In this document: piece by piece, positions 11,214 through 21,741 of the stretch
How positions within the stretch are numbered: the first letter of the stretch is position 1
Layout: every line of letters starts with the position of its first letter
DNA from: Tetrapyrgos nigripes
Taxonomy: Eukaryota > Basidiomycota > Agaricomycetes > Agaricales > Campanellaceae
Length of the DNA stretch: 64,000 nucleotides
Direction: 5' to 3'
NCBI GenBank assembly: GCA_013368315.1
Contig: JAACJM010000098.1
Coordinates: 124,001 to 188,000 of the forward strand
Notes under the pieces: model-generated
What the model was told of the DNA's origin: nothing
The model's database searches: none
Seen by the model: only the letters and a program-made list of their open reading frames with translations
Position numbers and translations under genes: made by a program

Positions 11214-13222
11214 ATGACCAGTCTCAGACTGCGACTGGGACTGTTCAAGCTCATGTTGGCTATTATCGTCTTCACCTTCCTTCTGGCGTCCTTGGCGTTC
11301 TCGTCCTCAGCTTTCGCTGACCCAATTTCAAACCCAAACACGACTGTCATCGATACCAAGCACAATATCACTATCACATACCTCGGAAGTTGGAACTGGC
11401 TCTGTCCCTGGTGTAGAGAAATTCCTCAACATTCCCTACGGCCTTCCTACCTCCCTCTGGTTCTCGTCGTTTTGCTTCTCCCGTCCCCGCATACCTCACC
11501 TCTACAACGCAACAGTCCCAGGACCTGTATGCCCTCAATACTTTCCACGGGAATTCCTTGGTTTAGCGTATTGACGGAAGGGGATTTGAGCGAGGATTGT
11601 CTGAGGTTGAAGGTTGCTAGACCTGTGGGGACGAAGGAGGGGGATGAGTTGCCTGTTTTTGTGTGGATTTATGGAGGTGGGTAGAGTTTCGTGGAATGTG
11701 TGCTGGCTGGATAAGGAGTTTTTGACTTTCTGACGTTTTTCTTCATTTTCTTTTTCATCAAAGGTGGATTATACGAAGGACACATCAACGAAAGGACGAA
11801 TGAACCAGACGGTTTGATTCGTACATATGTCTTTTTGAAGTTGACTCTAAACTTGTACTGTATCGTTATTATTATAGTCTTTGGCTTCGCCCTTTCTGAA
11901 GCCTTGAGGGAAACCAACGACCTTAACGTCGGTCTGAAGGATCAGCGGTTAGCTCTTGAATGGGTCAAGGTTAGTCAAGAAGCTTGAGGAACAAGTGAAG
12001 ATAGTAGGCGCTGATATATGGTCTTTTGTAGGAAAACATTGGTTCTTTTGGAGGTAATCCTGATAAAGTCACTATTTTCGGACAGTCGTCGGGAAGTAAG
12101 GAATATCCTCCCATATTACTCAATTATTGACACCTTGCTGACCTTGATCATAATCAAGCTCTCAGCGTCACCATGCAAATCCTCGCTTACGGCGGAACCC
12201 AAGGTGCACCCTTCCACGGTGCCATCATGGAAAGCACTGCCCTAGAACCCACTTCCACCCTCAACCTAACCCTCGACGCCTTCAACGCCGTCGCCAACCT
12301 CACCGGATGCGACACCTTCGGTAACCCGCAAGGTAGCGAAACACTTTCGTGTCTACGAAACCTACCCATGGAAACTCTTCTCAATTTAACCATTCAATAA
12401 CACAACTCTACCTCAAGCCAAAATGGCGGAGATGTTTATTTACCCACCGCAGACGGCGATTTTCTCCCCTCTACGTCGTCCCAACTTGTACGGCAGGGTC
12501 GATTTGTTCAAATGCCGGTTAGTATAATTGGTTGGACGGAGGACGATGCGACCTTTTTTATGCCTCCGAATAAGACTATGGAGGAGTTCCCAGACACGTT
12601 TTACCCAGATCCTAATCAAACGACGATTGAGATCCTGCTGGAGTTATACCCTCTAGACGATTTCACTGCCAACGCCGAAGCAGGTCTCCCTGCAGAATTC
12701 TACCGCTCTGCTCAAGTGTTTCGGGATATCCTATTCGTCTGCCCGTCGTTCTTGTTCGGGCATGCTATAGCGGATAAATACAATCAAGACCTCGCTAACG
12801 GACATCCTGAGGGGCAGTCCGAGCCTGAACCCAAAGTTATCCCACCAGTTTTCCTCTACGCCTTCAACCAAACCATCCTCACATCCTCCTTAGAAGCCAT
12901 AGACTCTCCCGGCTTAGGAGTCATCTACACCTCAGAGCTAGTCTGCGTCTTTGCCAATTTCACTGCATACAACGTCCTTGGCCTAGTCAAACCGACCGAG
13001 TCTGATTTCAATTTACTAGAACAAGTGTCAAGGTCTTTCACGGGGTTTGCTAATACCGGGGTATCTACGATACCGGGAAAGGATATGTTAAAGGGATGGG
13101 CAGGAAGTTATCTACCCGGTGCTGAGATGATGGATGCGAGTGTTTATGTCGTTGGGGGATCTAATCCTGGGATGTCCACGTTGGAAGGAGAAGGATCAGT
13201 ACTAAGTATTGGCACTATGTAG
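11214..13222 (+). pseudogene. Type-B carboxylesterase pseudogene
   Basis: Signal peptide (MTSLRLRLGLFKL) and mature start VIDTKHNITITYLG are present. There are two compensating frameshifts between about 11390 and 11560, where the shifted frame reads PGVEKFLNIPYG. A deletion inside exon 2 (near 11820) removes NYRLN and its splice donor. A CAA to TAA change stands at about 12398 (…LNLTIQ then stop), and the last 27 or so codons are lost after GMSTLEGEGS. Long segments still match the family (IIGWTEDDATFF, FYRSAQVFRDIL, LGVIYTSEL). The catalytic His of GVIH has become Tyr (GVIYTSEL). The gene is multiply disabled. Confidence 0.9.
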
Positions 13223-13398
13223 ACTGTGGTCGTACAATGTTACAAGTATTATTCGAGTATTATTGGCAATGGCAACGTGTCAATGTTATACAATATAGGG
13301 GCGTCATATCTTACGGCCAGCGGCGACTCCATCGATTACCTTTCTTTACTCCGTCTCCGTCCCCTCCTCATTCTCACTTTCTCTTCAACCTTTACACC

Positions 13399-14682
13399 AT
13401 GTCAACAACGACTCCCGCCTCCGCCCCCGCCCCCGCCACAGACCCCAATTGGAAGCCCAAACCAGGGCACGTAGGCAATCTTTCCCCGGAACAGCAAAAA
13501 GCGCTCGACACGTTCAGGGATGAGTTGAAACAAGAAGGAGCGTTTGTGGAAGAGAGGATGGATGATCCGTTTCTTCTGAGGTGGGTAGGTTGCTTGTGCT
13601 ACGTGCTCTGCAAAGTGCAATGGGATACATTGCTGGCAGTTGCGGTTGTAGCTGGTGATGACATTGGCTGACTCTACACTCTCTCCTCTTGTTCTGCGCT
13701 CGTTCGGAATCGTCCTGGTCTCTCTGATACGATGTCGTCGTCGTCGATGTCTCTCTTGTTCGCCGGTCATGATCCGTCAGGTTCCTCCGAGCTCGTAAAT
13801 TCGACGTTCCGCTAGCAAAGACCATGCTTCTTGCTGCGGAACAATGGAGGAAAGACTTTGGTGTCGAGGAGATTGTAAAGTGAGTGTTTTAGTTTCTCTT
13901 GCCTTGTCATCCTGCTTTGGATCCTATCCGAAAATTGGATGCTACTTCCTCCAATACCTAATACCTACTTCATACTGAGATACTGAGGTCGCCGATTTTC
14001 TCCTTTGCAGGAACTTTGACTACAAAGAGAAAGAAGAAGTAGACAAGTACTACCCCCAGTTCTATCACAAGACAGACAAGGTGCGCTCGCCTATCCTCTC
14101 ATTCTATTCTTCTATCCTCATCTTCACCTCCCTGCCTTTTTGTATCCTCCGCATCCCCAGGAAGGACGCCCAATATACATCGAACGCTTCGGCTCCCTCG
14201 ATATCACCAAACTCTACAAATGCACAACCCAAGAACGTCAACTCCAACGCCTCGTCTGGGAATACGAAAAATCCATCTCCACCCGTCTTCCCGCCTGTTC
14301 CTCCTCCTCTGGCCACCCCGTCGAAACATTCTGCACCATCCTCGACCTCCGCGGTGTCACCCTCCGTGCTTTCTGGAACGTTAAAGATTTCGTTATGCAG
14401 GCTTCTAAAATCGGACAGGATAGGTATCCTGAGACGATGGGCAAATTTTATATCGTAGGAGCCCCATATTTGTTTGGAACGGTTTGGAGCGTGGTGAAGA
14501 GATGGTTGGATGAGGTGACGGTGGCGAAGATTAGTGTGTTGAGTGGGGATGTGAAGGATTGGAAGGGGACGTTGCTTGAGACGATTGAGCCGGAGAATTT
14601 GCCTCATTATTTGGGGGGTGTATGTGATTGTCAGGATAAGGGGGGTTGTTCGATGAGTGATGCTGGGCCTTGGAATCATTGA
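13399..14682 (+). CDS. Sec14-like phosphatidylinositol/phosphatidylcholine transfer protein (CRAL-TRIO)
   Basis: Exons 13399-13580, 13781-13879, 14011-14080 and 14161-14682 splice in frame to a predicted 290 aa. A Pro/Ala-rich N-terminus is followed by the CRAL-TRIO N helices ([35 protein letters not shown]). The lipid-binding lobe carries [19 protein letters not shown] and [20 protein letters not shown], and the C-terminus has LPHYLGG. Sec14 family members exchange PI and PC between membranes and support Golgi secretion and phosphoinositide synthesis. The order and length (yeast Sec14 is about 300 aa) indicate a full-length cytosolic protein. The first intron is about 200 nt, longer than the others. 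It stands alone between the duplicated zone and ICP55. Confidence 0.93.
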
Positions 14683-15476
14683 AATGGGGTCTTGGTTAAA
14701 GTCATTTCTCTCGAGATCCTTTTTTCTTTTTTCAACTAGTTATGATTACGATTACGATACATACAGATACATATACCTCACTGCTGTAAAGGTTCGGTAG
14801 AATCATGCGACGTAGCCTGGCATACTTTCTTTCAGGAGGGAGAGACATAGACCCGTCGGTTCATCGCTTGCGCAGTTGTCAATGCACAAGAACTCGCAGC
14901 CAAATACGTAGATAGATAGATGGTAAGATGGTAGACACCACGAGCTTCGTAAATTAGCGAATAAGCAAAGCACAAGTTGTCGTGTATAAGTAATGTATAT
15001 ATATATCAGATATCTATACTCCTCCCCATCCCATCCTTTCGTCTATCATCTATGTATATCCTTCATGTTTGTTCACCGTTGCCCTGACCGAAGCCTTGGG
15101 AAACGGGAAACGGGGAAACGGGGAAACGGGGTGAAATATGTGGGGAGGGGAGTGGGGAAGTACCATCATGCATCATCGTCCATACACTGACAGGCAGGGA
15201 GTTTTTATTTCGGGGTCTTTTGGTTACGCGTTTTGGCTTTTTGGATGATTTGGCGTGTTATTGTGATTCGGTGTCTCGGTGTTTCGGAGTTTTGGAAGGG
15301 GGAGTTGTGGTTGTTGTTATTGTGGTTGTGGAGCTGAGTATGTAGAGTGTAGAGTTTACTTGACGCGAAAGTCAAGACTGTCAAAAAGTGATGAAGTCAT
15401 GACCTCATAGTCAAGACACAAGACATAGGGACAGACACAGACACCGACACCGACACCGGCACGAAATCAGTGTACT
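14683..15476. other. Intergenic, convergent genes on both sides
   Basis: 3' regions of the Sec14-like gene (plus) and the ICP55 gene (minus) face each other. Contains a GAAACGGG tandem (about 15106-15132) and GACACCGACACC runs. No gene recognised. Confidence 0.5.
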
Positions 15477-18400
15477 CTAAAACGGTTCAAACCCTAGTAG
15501 ACCTTGACATGCCCCTTCTACGTCGGCGATCTGCATAGAATGAAGGGGGAAGAAGGGCAAGTCAGAAAAAACGTAAACCATACAACGAACGGACCAAAAA
15601 AAAAAGATGAAAGATGAAAGAAGAAAGATAACCAGCAGCCGTAAACCAAGGAGAAGAAGAAGAAAAATACAAGGCGCTAAAAAGCCATTCGAAAACCCCG
15701 ACCCCAAACCCAACCCCGAACCCAACCCCGAGCCCAAAACCAAAACCAAAACCAAAACCAAAACCAAAAGACAAAAAACCAAAAACCAAAAACACCCAAC
15801 CCAAAACCAAACCCAAACTCACCTCCTTCGGCGCACTCACACTCAACACCTCATGCATCCCCTTTTCCTTCCCCACCAACACCTCGTCTTCGATTCTTAC
15901 CCCAAGATTATGAAACGCGAGGGGAAACTCGGGAAAAGGGGGGATGTAGATTCCAGGTTCGATGGTCAGGATTTGGCCGGATTTGAGGCTTTTTTTGGGT
16001 TGAGATTTTTTTTGGTTGGGGTTTTTTGAGGGGGGGTTGGGTTGGGTTGGGTTTTTTTGGTGTGATAAGGAATATGGGGATATGGGAGTAGGGGGATATA
16101 GAATAGGAATGGGAATAGGAATAGGAATAGGAATGGGAATAGGAATAGGTTGAAGGGTTGATGGGTTGATGGGTTGATGTTGATGTTGATGATTGAGGGT
16201 AATAGGGAAGAGGGTGATGTTTTTGGGGTGGGGAGGGGTGATAGCGTGGTATAGAGCCAAGGTTGAGAAGTTGAGGAAGAGAGGGGATAGGATAAACGAA
16301 AAACGAAAAACGAAAACAGAAAAAAGGGCGAGGGGGGAAAGACAGACACAGTTAATTAGCTCCCTGTCTGTACGAATGAAGAACAGTTGAAACACTCACG
16401 ATTGACTTCGAGACGAGCTATCCGATTCGTGCAAGTCTGAGAAGGTTGGGTCAGTCTCACATGCTGGCAAAAACGAAAAAGAAAAAAGGAAGAAGAAAAA
16501 AAAAAGACAGAAATATGACGATGAAAAGACCAAATGACCAAAGGTAAAGATCCTACACCCCTACACCTCAGAAAGACGTGAAAAATGACAAGGACAATGA
16601 CAAGGACACGAGAACGTGGAACATGGAACACGTCCACGTCTTCGTCGTCTTTCTTTGATTGAATGGTAAAGAAAGAAAACCCAGAACCACCACCACCACC
16701 ACCACTCCTCAACGCCAACCCCGAAACCGAAAATCTCAATCCCAACTCCAAAAAAAATCCAAATCCAAATCCAAATCCCAACTCGTAAAAAAAAAAAATC
16801 CACCAAAAAAAAAAAAAAAAAACTCAACCAAAAAAAAAACCCCACTCACCAATCCCAATCGGATGACTCAAAAAATGAGGATACACCCTATCTATCGCTC
16901 CTCCTCTCATATCTCTTAAATCGATACCAATTTGTCGTAGTTCGGATACAAGTAGGTCTTTTGACTTTCGGTGGAGTTCGTAGAGGTTGTTGCCTTCCCA
17001 GCCTGTGTACGTGTATATGTGGGTTGAATGAATGAAGGTGTGGGTGTTAGTATCGAGTATGGAGTAGGTGAACGGAATGGACGGGGATAGGGATAGGGAT
17101 AGGGATAGGGATAGGGATAGGGATAGGGATAGGGATAGGGACAAGGACAAAGACAAGGACAAGGACAAGATTTAACGCACCCTCATAACAACACTCAACC
17201 AACTGCTTTTGAGCCGAAAGGACGGCTGAGTATAGGTCTCGTTGGGCGGGGGAGAATGTACCTGAGGCGGGGAAGGTACGGGTTATGTCGGATGCGTAGC
17301 CACTGTGGGGGGGTTGTTTTTGGTTTTGAGAGGAAAGGGGGAAGGGGGGAAGGGATTAAGAGATGAGAAAAGAGACAAGAAACAAAAAAGTAAGAAAGGA
17401 CGTACTTGTACTCACACCCAGCATCTATCAACACCATCTCTCCTTGTTCGATGAGTTGGTTGTTGGATGTGTAGTGTATGATTAGGGAGTTTGGGCTGTA
17501 TGAGAGAGACAGTCAGTAAAACATAAGACGGTAAGGAGAGAACAAGAAGAAGAACAGTGAAAAAAGAGAAGGAGAAGAACGGTGAAACCGGATATGTAGA
17601 GAGAAAGAAGAACGCAACGCAGAACAAACAAGCAGAAAGTAAAAACTCACCCTGAAGCAACCACAGGCACATAAGCCAACCTCTGAGCCCCATTCAACGA
17701 ACATATATACTCGAAATGAGCTGCTAATGCAGATTCTGATAGACCGGGTCTTGCGAAGCGCATTGTCTGGAGAGTAGAAGAGTAGAAGTAGAATTAGAAT
17801 CAAAAGTACACATTGATAAAAGAAGCAGCCAATGGCAAAAGCAGGATACCCACCTTTGCATGAGCCCTCCCACTAATATCAGCCGCAGCTCTCATAACAC
17901 TCTGTTCCCTCTCACTCTTTATCGCTCGTAACCTCGACACCTCTGGAGCAAGAGGCTTTCTCCTCGATTTATTAATCCCCTCAATTATACTCTCCGTTTC
18001 CGAAAACGCTTCTTCCACATACCCCCCACCCCCATTCGAATACCCCCCACCGCCCACCTCCCCCAATCCCAAATTCAAATACCTCAACAAACTCTTCGTA
18101 GTCGGACTCCTATACCCCCTCTTAGTCCTCGAAGGAGGCATATCCACATACACGTTTGTATAATTAAACAAACACGCTCGTAGGTGAGAGGGGAAGTGAT
18201 CTATGGGACGAGCGTCGTTTGAGGAGAAGAGGGAACAGATGTCGGTGTGGGAGGTTGAGGCGCCGTCCCATTGGGCTTTGGAGGGGTCGGAGCCGGGGGA
18301 GAAGATGGTTAGGCGGTAGCCGGGGGAGGAGGAGGATTTTTCTGAGGGGGGAAGGGTGAAATGGATAAAGAAAGGAAGGAAGGAGAGCAAGACGTACCCA

Positions 18401-18901
18401 TAATAAGTGCCGAATCAGGCTCCTCAAAACCAGTAAGATACCAAAAATCAGAGGCTTGTCGGAATTTGTAACTGCAATCGTGTTACTTGTTATGCTTGAA
18501 GTTGGACAGAGAGAACCTACAATATTTCTACGCGCACCCCTTCATCAGCACCCAACTCAAAAGAACCAAAACCTCACTCACTTCCACTCATATATTTAAC
18601 CACTCCTCCAATAGACACGACGACACTGTTATCGGGTAGACTGTCCATGAGTTTTTTCCTTCGAGACTCGTACTCTTCGGGAGGGAAGCCTGGTGTGAGT
18701 TCGTTTGGTTTTACTGGGTGTGGAGAGTGAGATGTGCGTGCATTGGTATTGGGTGATAGTAGACGCACCGAGATGAGGATGACTTGAAAAAGTGGGTTGA
18801 CCGTATAGAGTTGGTTTCAAGCATTGTGGTTGTGTTTCTGTAGCGTAGGTCCGAAGAAACGATCTAGAGACTACATGGTATCGACGAAGGAGAAGGCTCA
18901 T
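15477..18901 (-). CDS. ICP55: Mitochondrial intermediate-cleaving Xaa-Pro aminopeptidase (ICP55/XPNPEP3 type, M24B)
   Basis: Eleven exons splice in frame: 18901-18769, 18713-18578, 18471-18398, 18341-17854, 17766-17651, 17495-17406, 17302-17181, 17002-16850, 16436-16400, 15988-15823 and 15530-15477, giving a predicted 522 aa. The start has an Arg-rich mitochondrial presequence ([20 protein letters not shown]). An in-frame ATG at 18922 is an alternative. The aminopeptidase-P N-domain ([34 protein letters not shown]) precedes the pita-bread fold. The five metal ligands can be placed: D340 (LIDAG), D351 (YASDIT), H433 (SHPIGIDLHE), E460 (TIEPG) and E483 (RIEDE). In yeast Icp55 removes one residue from matrix proteins after MPP cleavage and stabilises them. 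Several introns are 200-500 nt and filled with simple repeats, unlike the other genes here. Confidence 0.93.
15690..15790. repeat. (AACCCC/AAAACC)n simple repeat in ICP55 intron
   Basis: Low-complexity run of CCCAAC and CCAAAA units within intron 10 of the ICP55 gene. It generates spurious long ORFs such as GFGFGFGFG on the minus strand. Confidence 0.8.
16078..16190. repeat. (GGAATA)n and (GGGTTGAT)n simple repeats in ICP55 intron
   Basis: Imperfect hexanucleotide run around 16100-16150 followed by TGATGGGT repeats at 16155-16190, within intron 9. Confidence 0.8.
17079..17170. repeat. (GGGATA)n tandem repeat in ICP55 intron 7
   Basis: About ten consecutive GGGATA units run into GGACAA units just next to a splice donor. 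G-tracts of three are regularly spaced, so the plus strand could form G-quadruplexes. Confidence 0.85.
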
Positions 18902-19198
18902 CGAGGAGGAGGAGTTGCACAAAAACTATCTCACACGCGCGTGGTCGACGTATGTGTGCAAAAAATTTTAAATTCTTTCGCGGCGAGTCGCGACTCATGA
19001 CCACAACATCCATATATGTACTGCAACAACAACCTAACAACAACCTACAGTGTCTTGCATAATTTTCTTGAGGTCGCGTTTTTTCGCAGTTGTTTATTTG
19101 TATTTGATAGGTGTTCGCTTCCGTACATATGATGTCACGAATATCTCCTCGAGACGACTGAGGCGACTCGAAGCAACACCAATATATCTCTTTTCCTC

Positions 19199-20193
19199 AT
19201 GCCTCTTAGCGTTGATCTTCGGAAACGTATCGTACACTGGTATCTGAATGAGCGGTGAGAAGTGGGCGAGGTTGCTCAGCTCGCAGGCTGCTCCACAACT
19301 ACCGTTCACAATGTTGTTAACCTATACCTTGACACCTCGGAGTACAAAAAATCTTCGAACAACGCAGGTCGACCTCGCATGCTGACCATGGACGACAAAG
19401 GCTATGTTGTATCTGTTCTTCAGCAAAATCCGACTCTTTATCTTGACGAAATACAAGATCGCATGTGGAATGACCGTGAAGTCAATATCTCCATCTCCAC
19501 CCTCAGTCGTATTCTACGGGAAATGGCCCTTACGAACAAGAAGGTAGCCTATGAAGCACTCCAAAAGAATGATTTACTCCGGGACATTTGGATTGGGGAG
19601 AATGGAGGCATACCAATGGAGTACATGGTGTGCTTGGATGAGTTGGGCATTGAAGGAGATGATCATCACCGAGGGCTAGGCTGGGGATTTTTGGGTATGG
19701 CATGCATTCGAAGGGCAATCTTCTGCCATGGTATCAGATTTTCCATCCTTCCTGCTCTTACTGTCAATGGGGTCATCACAATGGAGATGTTTGAAGGGAC
19801 AACCAACACAGAAACGTTTGTCAATTTTTTACGGGAGAAGCTGGTCTGTACCTTTCCTGTATCTTGTAATCATTGAGGCTGAAGATCAGGTTTAGGCACC
19901 ACATCTCACACCTTTCCCTGGGCCCAGATCTGTTGTCATTCTCGACAATGCATCTATTCACCATAATGAGGAAATTCGCTCCATTATTGTCGACGAGTGT
20001 GGCAAGTCATCTTCTCTTTTCAGTAATACAAACATCACTGAAAGGGCAGATAGGCGCGAAATTGGTTTACCTGCCGCCATACTCTCCTGACTTTAATCCA
20101 GCTGAACAGGCATTCTCTTTCATTAAGGCCTGGCTGAAACGTCATGAGTCAGAGGCAATTAATGACACAGTGAGACCAGCGCTCAGAGTGTAG
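19199..20193 (+). pseudogene. DDE_3/mariner-like transposase with one premature stop
   Basis: Predicted exons are 19199-19843, 19896-20001 and 20054-20193. The start reads MPLSVDLRKRIVHWYLNER and is followed by TGA (19256-19258), where arginine is expected. The frame then runs on through a helix-turn-helix (VAQLAGCSTTTVHNVV) and the catalytic core: CLDE (first D), VVILDNASIHH (second D) and LPPYSPDFNPAEQ (third acidic residue). The second intron needs a GC donor (GCAAGT) to join DEC to GAKLVYLPP. Length and order match basidiomycete mariner transposases, except that the C-terminal end stops early in RVxx. The nonsense codon suggests recent inactivation. A 25-nt GT..AG path around it exists but is too short for a normal intron. 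Confidence 0.85.
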
Positions 20194-20387
20194 CTGGAAA
20201 AGTGCCAATTTTTGGTTGGATGCAGGCACACAACCATTGAAGGAGATAAAGGAGGGATACGTATTCAAACTACTCATTCGTTCCTCAAAGCACGCTGGAC
20301 GATGACCAAGAAGCGAGCAGGAAGTCGAGGAAACAGCGACTCGAGCTGACTAGCGCTGACTACTCAATGACACGTAGAGATTCTCAT

Positions 20388-21297
20388 GACATCATACTAG
20401 GCCTGTGACAGTCCCTTCTGTATATCGAAGAGTTGATCTAAAGCGGAGCTTTTCTTCGACAGAAGGGCCTGCCGATTTGGTCATTTTTTTTGGCTGGTAC
20501 GACATATGACATCATAGAAGGTCATGCGTATATCATGCACCTTCTTTTTTTGGTCTCTTCCATTTGTAGAATGGCTGTGTATTGTATTGATTTTATTTTA
20601 TTTTTAAGAAGCGCAGCGGCTTTCGTTGGCTCTGACGACAAACGGGTCTACCAGTAAGGTCTGTGGGACGTACAATAGCTTTATAAGATACTCAAGTATG
20701 TACCTACAAAAAATCAAGAGTTGCTGATTGAAACTTGATGTTGTATTCAGGCGCTCAAGGAGTTCCCTTAGCCTTATCTTATCAAGGTTGAAAAAACCTG
20801 CGCAAACTCTCATCTTGCACAGGTTTTTTCAACCTTGATGAGATAAGGAATGCTGAACCAGTCCACTCAACCTAGATTCGTTGCCACCTTCGAGACGTAA
20901 GGTAATGTGTGTGCTTCGCTGCCACCTTTTTGCTTCTTAACTACTTACTACAACATTCGCTACCTCAATATGCCTCCCCGCAAGCATCTGACATCTCGTC
21001 GTTGGGCCGTTGTGGAGAAGACGTGTTTAAAGCTGACCTTCAGATGAGGTAGAAGACGGGGGGCAAGATGGAAAGGAGATTTTAATTAAGAACACAGCCC
21101 TACAATACAATACACAGCCATTCCACAAATGGAAGAGACCAAAAAAAGAAGGTGCATGATATATGCATGACCTCCTATGATGTCATATGTTGTACCAGCC
21201 AAAAAAATGACCAAATCGACAGGTCCCTCTGTCGAGGATAGCTCCGCTTTCGATCTCGATATTCAGAGGGACCTAGTAACAGGTCTAACATCATACC
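20388..21297. repeat. About 200-bp internal inverted repeat with hairpin core
   Basis: The block 20388-20590 (containing GATTTGGTCATTTTTTTT and CTTTTTTTGGTCTCTTCCAT) recurs in reverse complement at about 21115-21297, i.e. next to the right terminal repeat. The spacer contains another hairpin at 20772-20848, whose arms 20772-20805 and 20815-20848 are almost perfectly complementary. The spacer looks like a second foldback element inserted in, or generated by inverted duplication of, the transposon's right end. Confidence 0.75.
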
Positions 21298-21367
21298 ATT
21301 ACCTATCAAATACAAATAAACAAGTGCGAAAAAACGCGACCTCAAAAAAATTATGCAAGACACTGTA

Positions 21368-21445
21368 ACACTAATCGCAACAGCCAAGAAACCTAACAAA
21401 CACACACACCCCTGATCCAACTTCACAGTAAAGTCACCAATCACC
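21368..21445 (-). pseudogene. C-terminal fragment of a Rab GTPase gene
   Basis: Minus-strand reading TVKLDQGCVC matches the C-terminus of the Rab gene at 29985-31362 (TVKLDQGGGCAC). The bases beyond it (AACCTAACAA) match the Rab 3' flank. On the other side of the transposon, 18996-19040 (CCACAACATCCATATATGTA) matches 29768-29800. The transposon therefore landed in a duplicated Rab 3' end. Confidence 0.7.
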
Positions 21446-21741
21446 GGGCTGACCTAAAATGCTCTTTCTACAGCACCTTTTTTTCTCTGTACTAAATTCT
21501 TCATGTACGAGCCCCCTATGACCTGCTTCCCCCATCAAATCCCTTGACCCGTCATCACAGATACGGGGACGGGTCAGAAATTTTTACCCGTGGGATACCC
21601 GTACAGTTCCCTAAATTATATCATCCCATTGGCATGATTCTTGCATGAGGACCTAGCTATGACTGTCAGAGGTCCGAATCCAAGTATCTAGGACATCTCG
21701 AAAATGGCGGTGGGTAGAGGTTGTGGAGGAGGAGGAGTCTA

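Larger units (their letters stand above)
19048..21365 (+). mobile_element. Tc1/mariner-type DNA transposon (2.3 kb) with TA target duplication
   Basis: The left end (from CAGTGTCTTGCATAATTTTC) is inverted at the right end (…AAAATTATGCAAGACACTG). Homology extends about 65 bp to the words ATTTGTATTTGATAGG and CCTATCAAATACAAAT. A TA dinucleotide flanks both ends (19046-19047 and 21366-21367). The element carries a DDE_3-type transposase (19199-20193) and a second, internal inverted duplication (about 20388-21297). Flanking sequence on both sides matches the region at the 3' end of the Rab gene at 29.8-30.0 kb. Confidence 0.9.

Noticed and set aside
15607..16781. Long open frames with [17 protein letters not shown] or [10 protein letters not shown] strings
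   Set aside because: They are translations of simple repeats in ICP55 introns, in the wrong frame or strand. The real exons are fully accounted for.
17079..17170. GGGATA run as possible telomeric repeat
   Set aside because: It lies inside an intron, the unit is not TTAGGG, and conserved genes flank it on both sides.
19240..19290. A 25-nt intron that would skip the transposase stop codon
   Set aside because: Too short for spliceosomal removal in this genome, where introns are about 50 nt or longer, and it would delete part of the helix-turn-helix.
21175..21444. 89-codon minus frame as a membrane protein
   Set aside because: It is the fusion of a Rab C-terminal scrap with the transposon's right terminal repeat.
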